Shown here: positions 62,960-64,000 of the stretch, in pieces
How positions within the stretch are numbered: the stretch's first letter is position 1
Layout: each line of letters starts with the position of its first letter
Assembly: GCF_052324685.1 (NCBI RefSeq)
Contig: NC_135213.1
Location: 36,241,824-36,305,823 of the forward strand
Reading direction: 5' to 3'
DNA: 64,000 nucleotides
Origin: Brachyhypopomus gauderio
Taxonomy: Eukaryota; Chordata; Actinopteri; Gymnotiformes; Hypopomidae
Program-made: the position numbers and the translations under genes
Notes under the pieces: generated by a model
Told to the model about the DNA's origin: nothing
The model's database searches: none
Seen by the model: only the letters and a program-made list of their open reading frames with translations

Positions 62960-63445
62960 ATTTCAGGGTCAGATTAAGATATCTTAGTAGACAGCATTTT
63001 AAGGTATCTAAGAATTGAGACAGCCTACTTCTCGGGAACGCGCATCCTATGACGTAAAATGCTGTCTATGTAGAGAGCTCACTAGGTTTTGAGACAGACC
63101 CTACATACGTCGTATGGCAGGCCGTTTTAACATATAATGGGCTTCGTCTTATTATCTGTAATTACATTCTGAATATCTAAATATTAGTTTTGACTGATAA
63201 CAATTACAATTTGACTATCCGGAATAACAATTCAAGATATCTACATTTGCATTCTACCTAGTAAGAAGAACAATTCAAGATATCTGCAATTTCAATTTGA
63301 CGGATCAAAACTGCTTTTAAGATGTCTAAAATGACGTCACTGGATTCGTCATTTTATGAGTCACACATCCGTAATTCTTATTCAGGATATCTCTAACGTA
63401 ATTATGACTAGTCAAAATGACATTTTTAGATATCTGAATTAAAGA
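62960..63445. repeat. Degenerate repeat cluster rich in AGATATCT palindromes
   Basis: GATATCT or a near variant occurs about eight times between 62979 and 63435, often as AATTCAAGATATCTGCAATT or AATGACATTTTTAGATATCT, in both orientations. Also an inverted pair AGACAGCATTTTA (62989-63001) and AAAATGCTGTCT (63056-63067). Probably a decayed MITE family. Confidence 0.6.
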
Positions 63446-64000
63446 AGTGCGTGCATTACGCCCCTTTTGCAATGTCGCTGAGTCGTCGAAACTGCTGCCT
63501 GCGGAATTTTGGGTGGCTAAAATGGCGTTAGCTGTTCTTGAAAAGAATCATTTCAGTGCGCTTTCTGTGTGCTTAACTACTCAATATGCCGTGTTTCCAG
63601 ATAGATTTGAGGTGTTAAATGATGTTGGATCAGGCTAAAATCAGGTTCCTCTTAGAGTGACCTGTTCTTCATGATGCATTTGTTATTTCTCTGGCCCACC
63701 ATCAATAAGGGCTTCAATAAGCCTCTGAAACGGCCCTTTAAATCCGTTAACCTATGCCCACTGCTCAATATGCCATGTTGTGTGCTGGTATTTCTTCTTC
63801 CGATTAATTTGTGTTCTAGAACAGCATTTCTGTGTTTTTAGTTTTCAAATCTAAGAATATGTTTCCTTACGTTAGAAATGCTGGCGAATTCAATCATCAT
63901 GTACAAATCGGGTACAATTGGAACAACTTGAAATAGAAACCATTTACAAAAGGAATGCTTTCATTAATTTTTTTTTCTACATTCACAAAATCAGTATGGG
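63446..64000. other. Intergenic, nothing recognised
   Basis: One 63-codon open frame (63447-63638) has no recognisable domain and probably is not a gene. Confidence 0.4.

Noticed and set aside
63447-63638. 63-codon open frame near the right edge
   Set aside because: No domain, no splice or promoter context; chance open frame.

Overview
The window looks like nuclear DNA of a ray-finned fish, probably a teleost. Genes are split by short GT-AG introns, (CA/TG)n microsatellites are very abundant, and nearly all interspersed repeats are hAT and PIF/Harbinger DNA transposons, MITEs, tRNA-derived SINEs and an L1-type LINE. The species cannot be fixed from the sequence alone. No operons, CRISPR arrays or rRNA genes were seen.

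Layout, left to right. (1) 1-3138, minus strand: 5' half of a Slo3-type potassium channel gene (kcnu1-like), running off the left edge. (2) 5709-10964, minus: tia1, an RNA-binding protein with three RRMs, complete in 11 coding exons. (3) 12428-22300, plus: dgcr8, complete in 13 coding exons (768 aa), head-to-head with tia1 and carrying the two conserved Microprocessor hairpins (mir-3618-like in the 5' UTR, mir-1306 across the start of the CDS). (4) 24959-29666, minus: trmt2a, complete in 12 exons (636 aa), tail-to-tail with dgcr8. The dgcr8-trmt2a pair is the same neighbour pair found in human 22q11.2. (5) 30569-45543, plus: atp6v0a2, complete in 20 exons (852 aa), head-to-head with trmt2a. 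(6) 46.9-51.8 kb: a transposon graveyard. (7) 51931-54059, plus: a small two-Ig-domain membrane protein gene of unknown function. (8) 54.2-56.4 kb: decayed, rearranged duplicate pieces of atp6v0a2. (9) 56.4-60.6 kb: a 5'-truncated L1-clade LINE with an unusual G-rich 3' UTR. (10) 60770-62289, minus: a four-exon Myb/SANT-like gene next to a Harbinger-type MITE; the rest is repeat-rich intergenic DNA.

Three genes act on RNA: TIA1 in splicing and translational control, DGCR8 in pri-miRNA cropping, and TRMT2A in tRNA m5U methylation. ATP6V0A2 is a V-ATPase proton-pump subunit. I see no sign that the neighbours form one pathway; two divergent promoters and one convergent 3' end are the main links.

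The most unusual structure is a set of intronic minisatellites whose unit is a copy of the adjacent exon-intron junction (dgcr8 intron 12, trmt2a introns 2 and 4), giving arrays of candidate 5' splice sites. Others are several exons whose 3' splice site directly abuts a long (TG)n tract, nested hAT insertions with perfect 8-bp target duplications (two outer elements with different ends share one internal module), and an empty-site comparison that dates a hAT insertion after the atp6v0a2 partial duplication.
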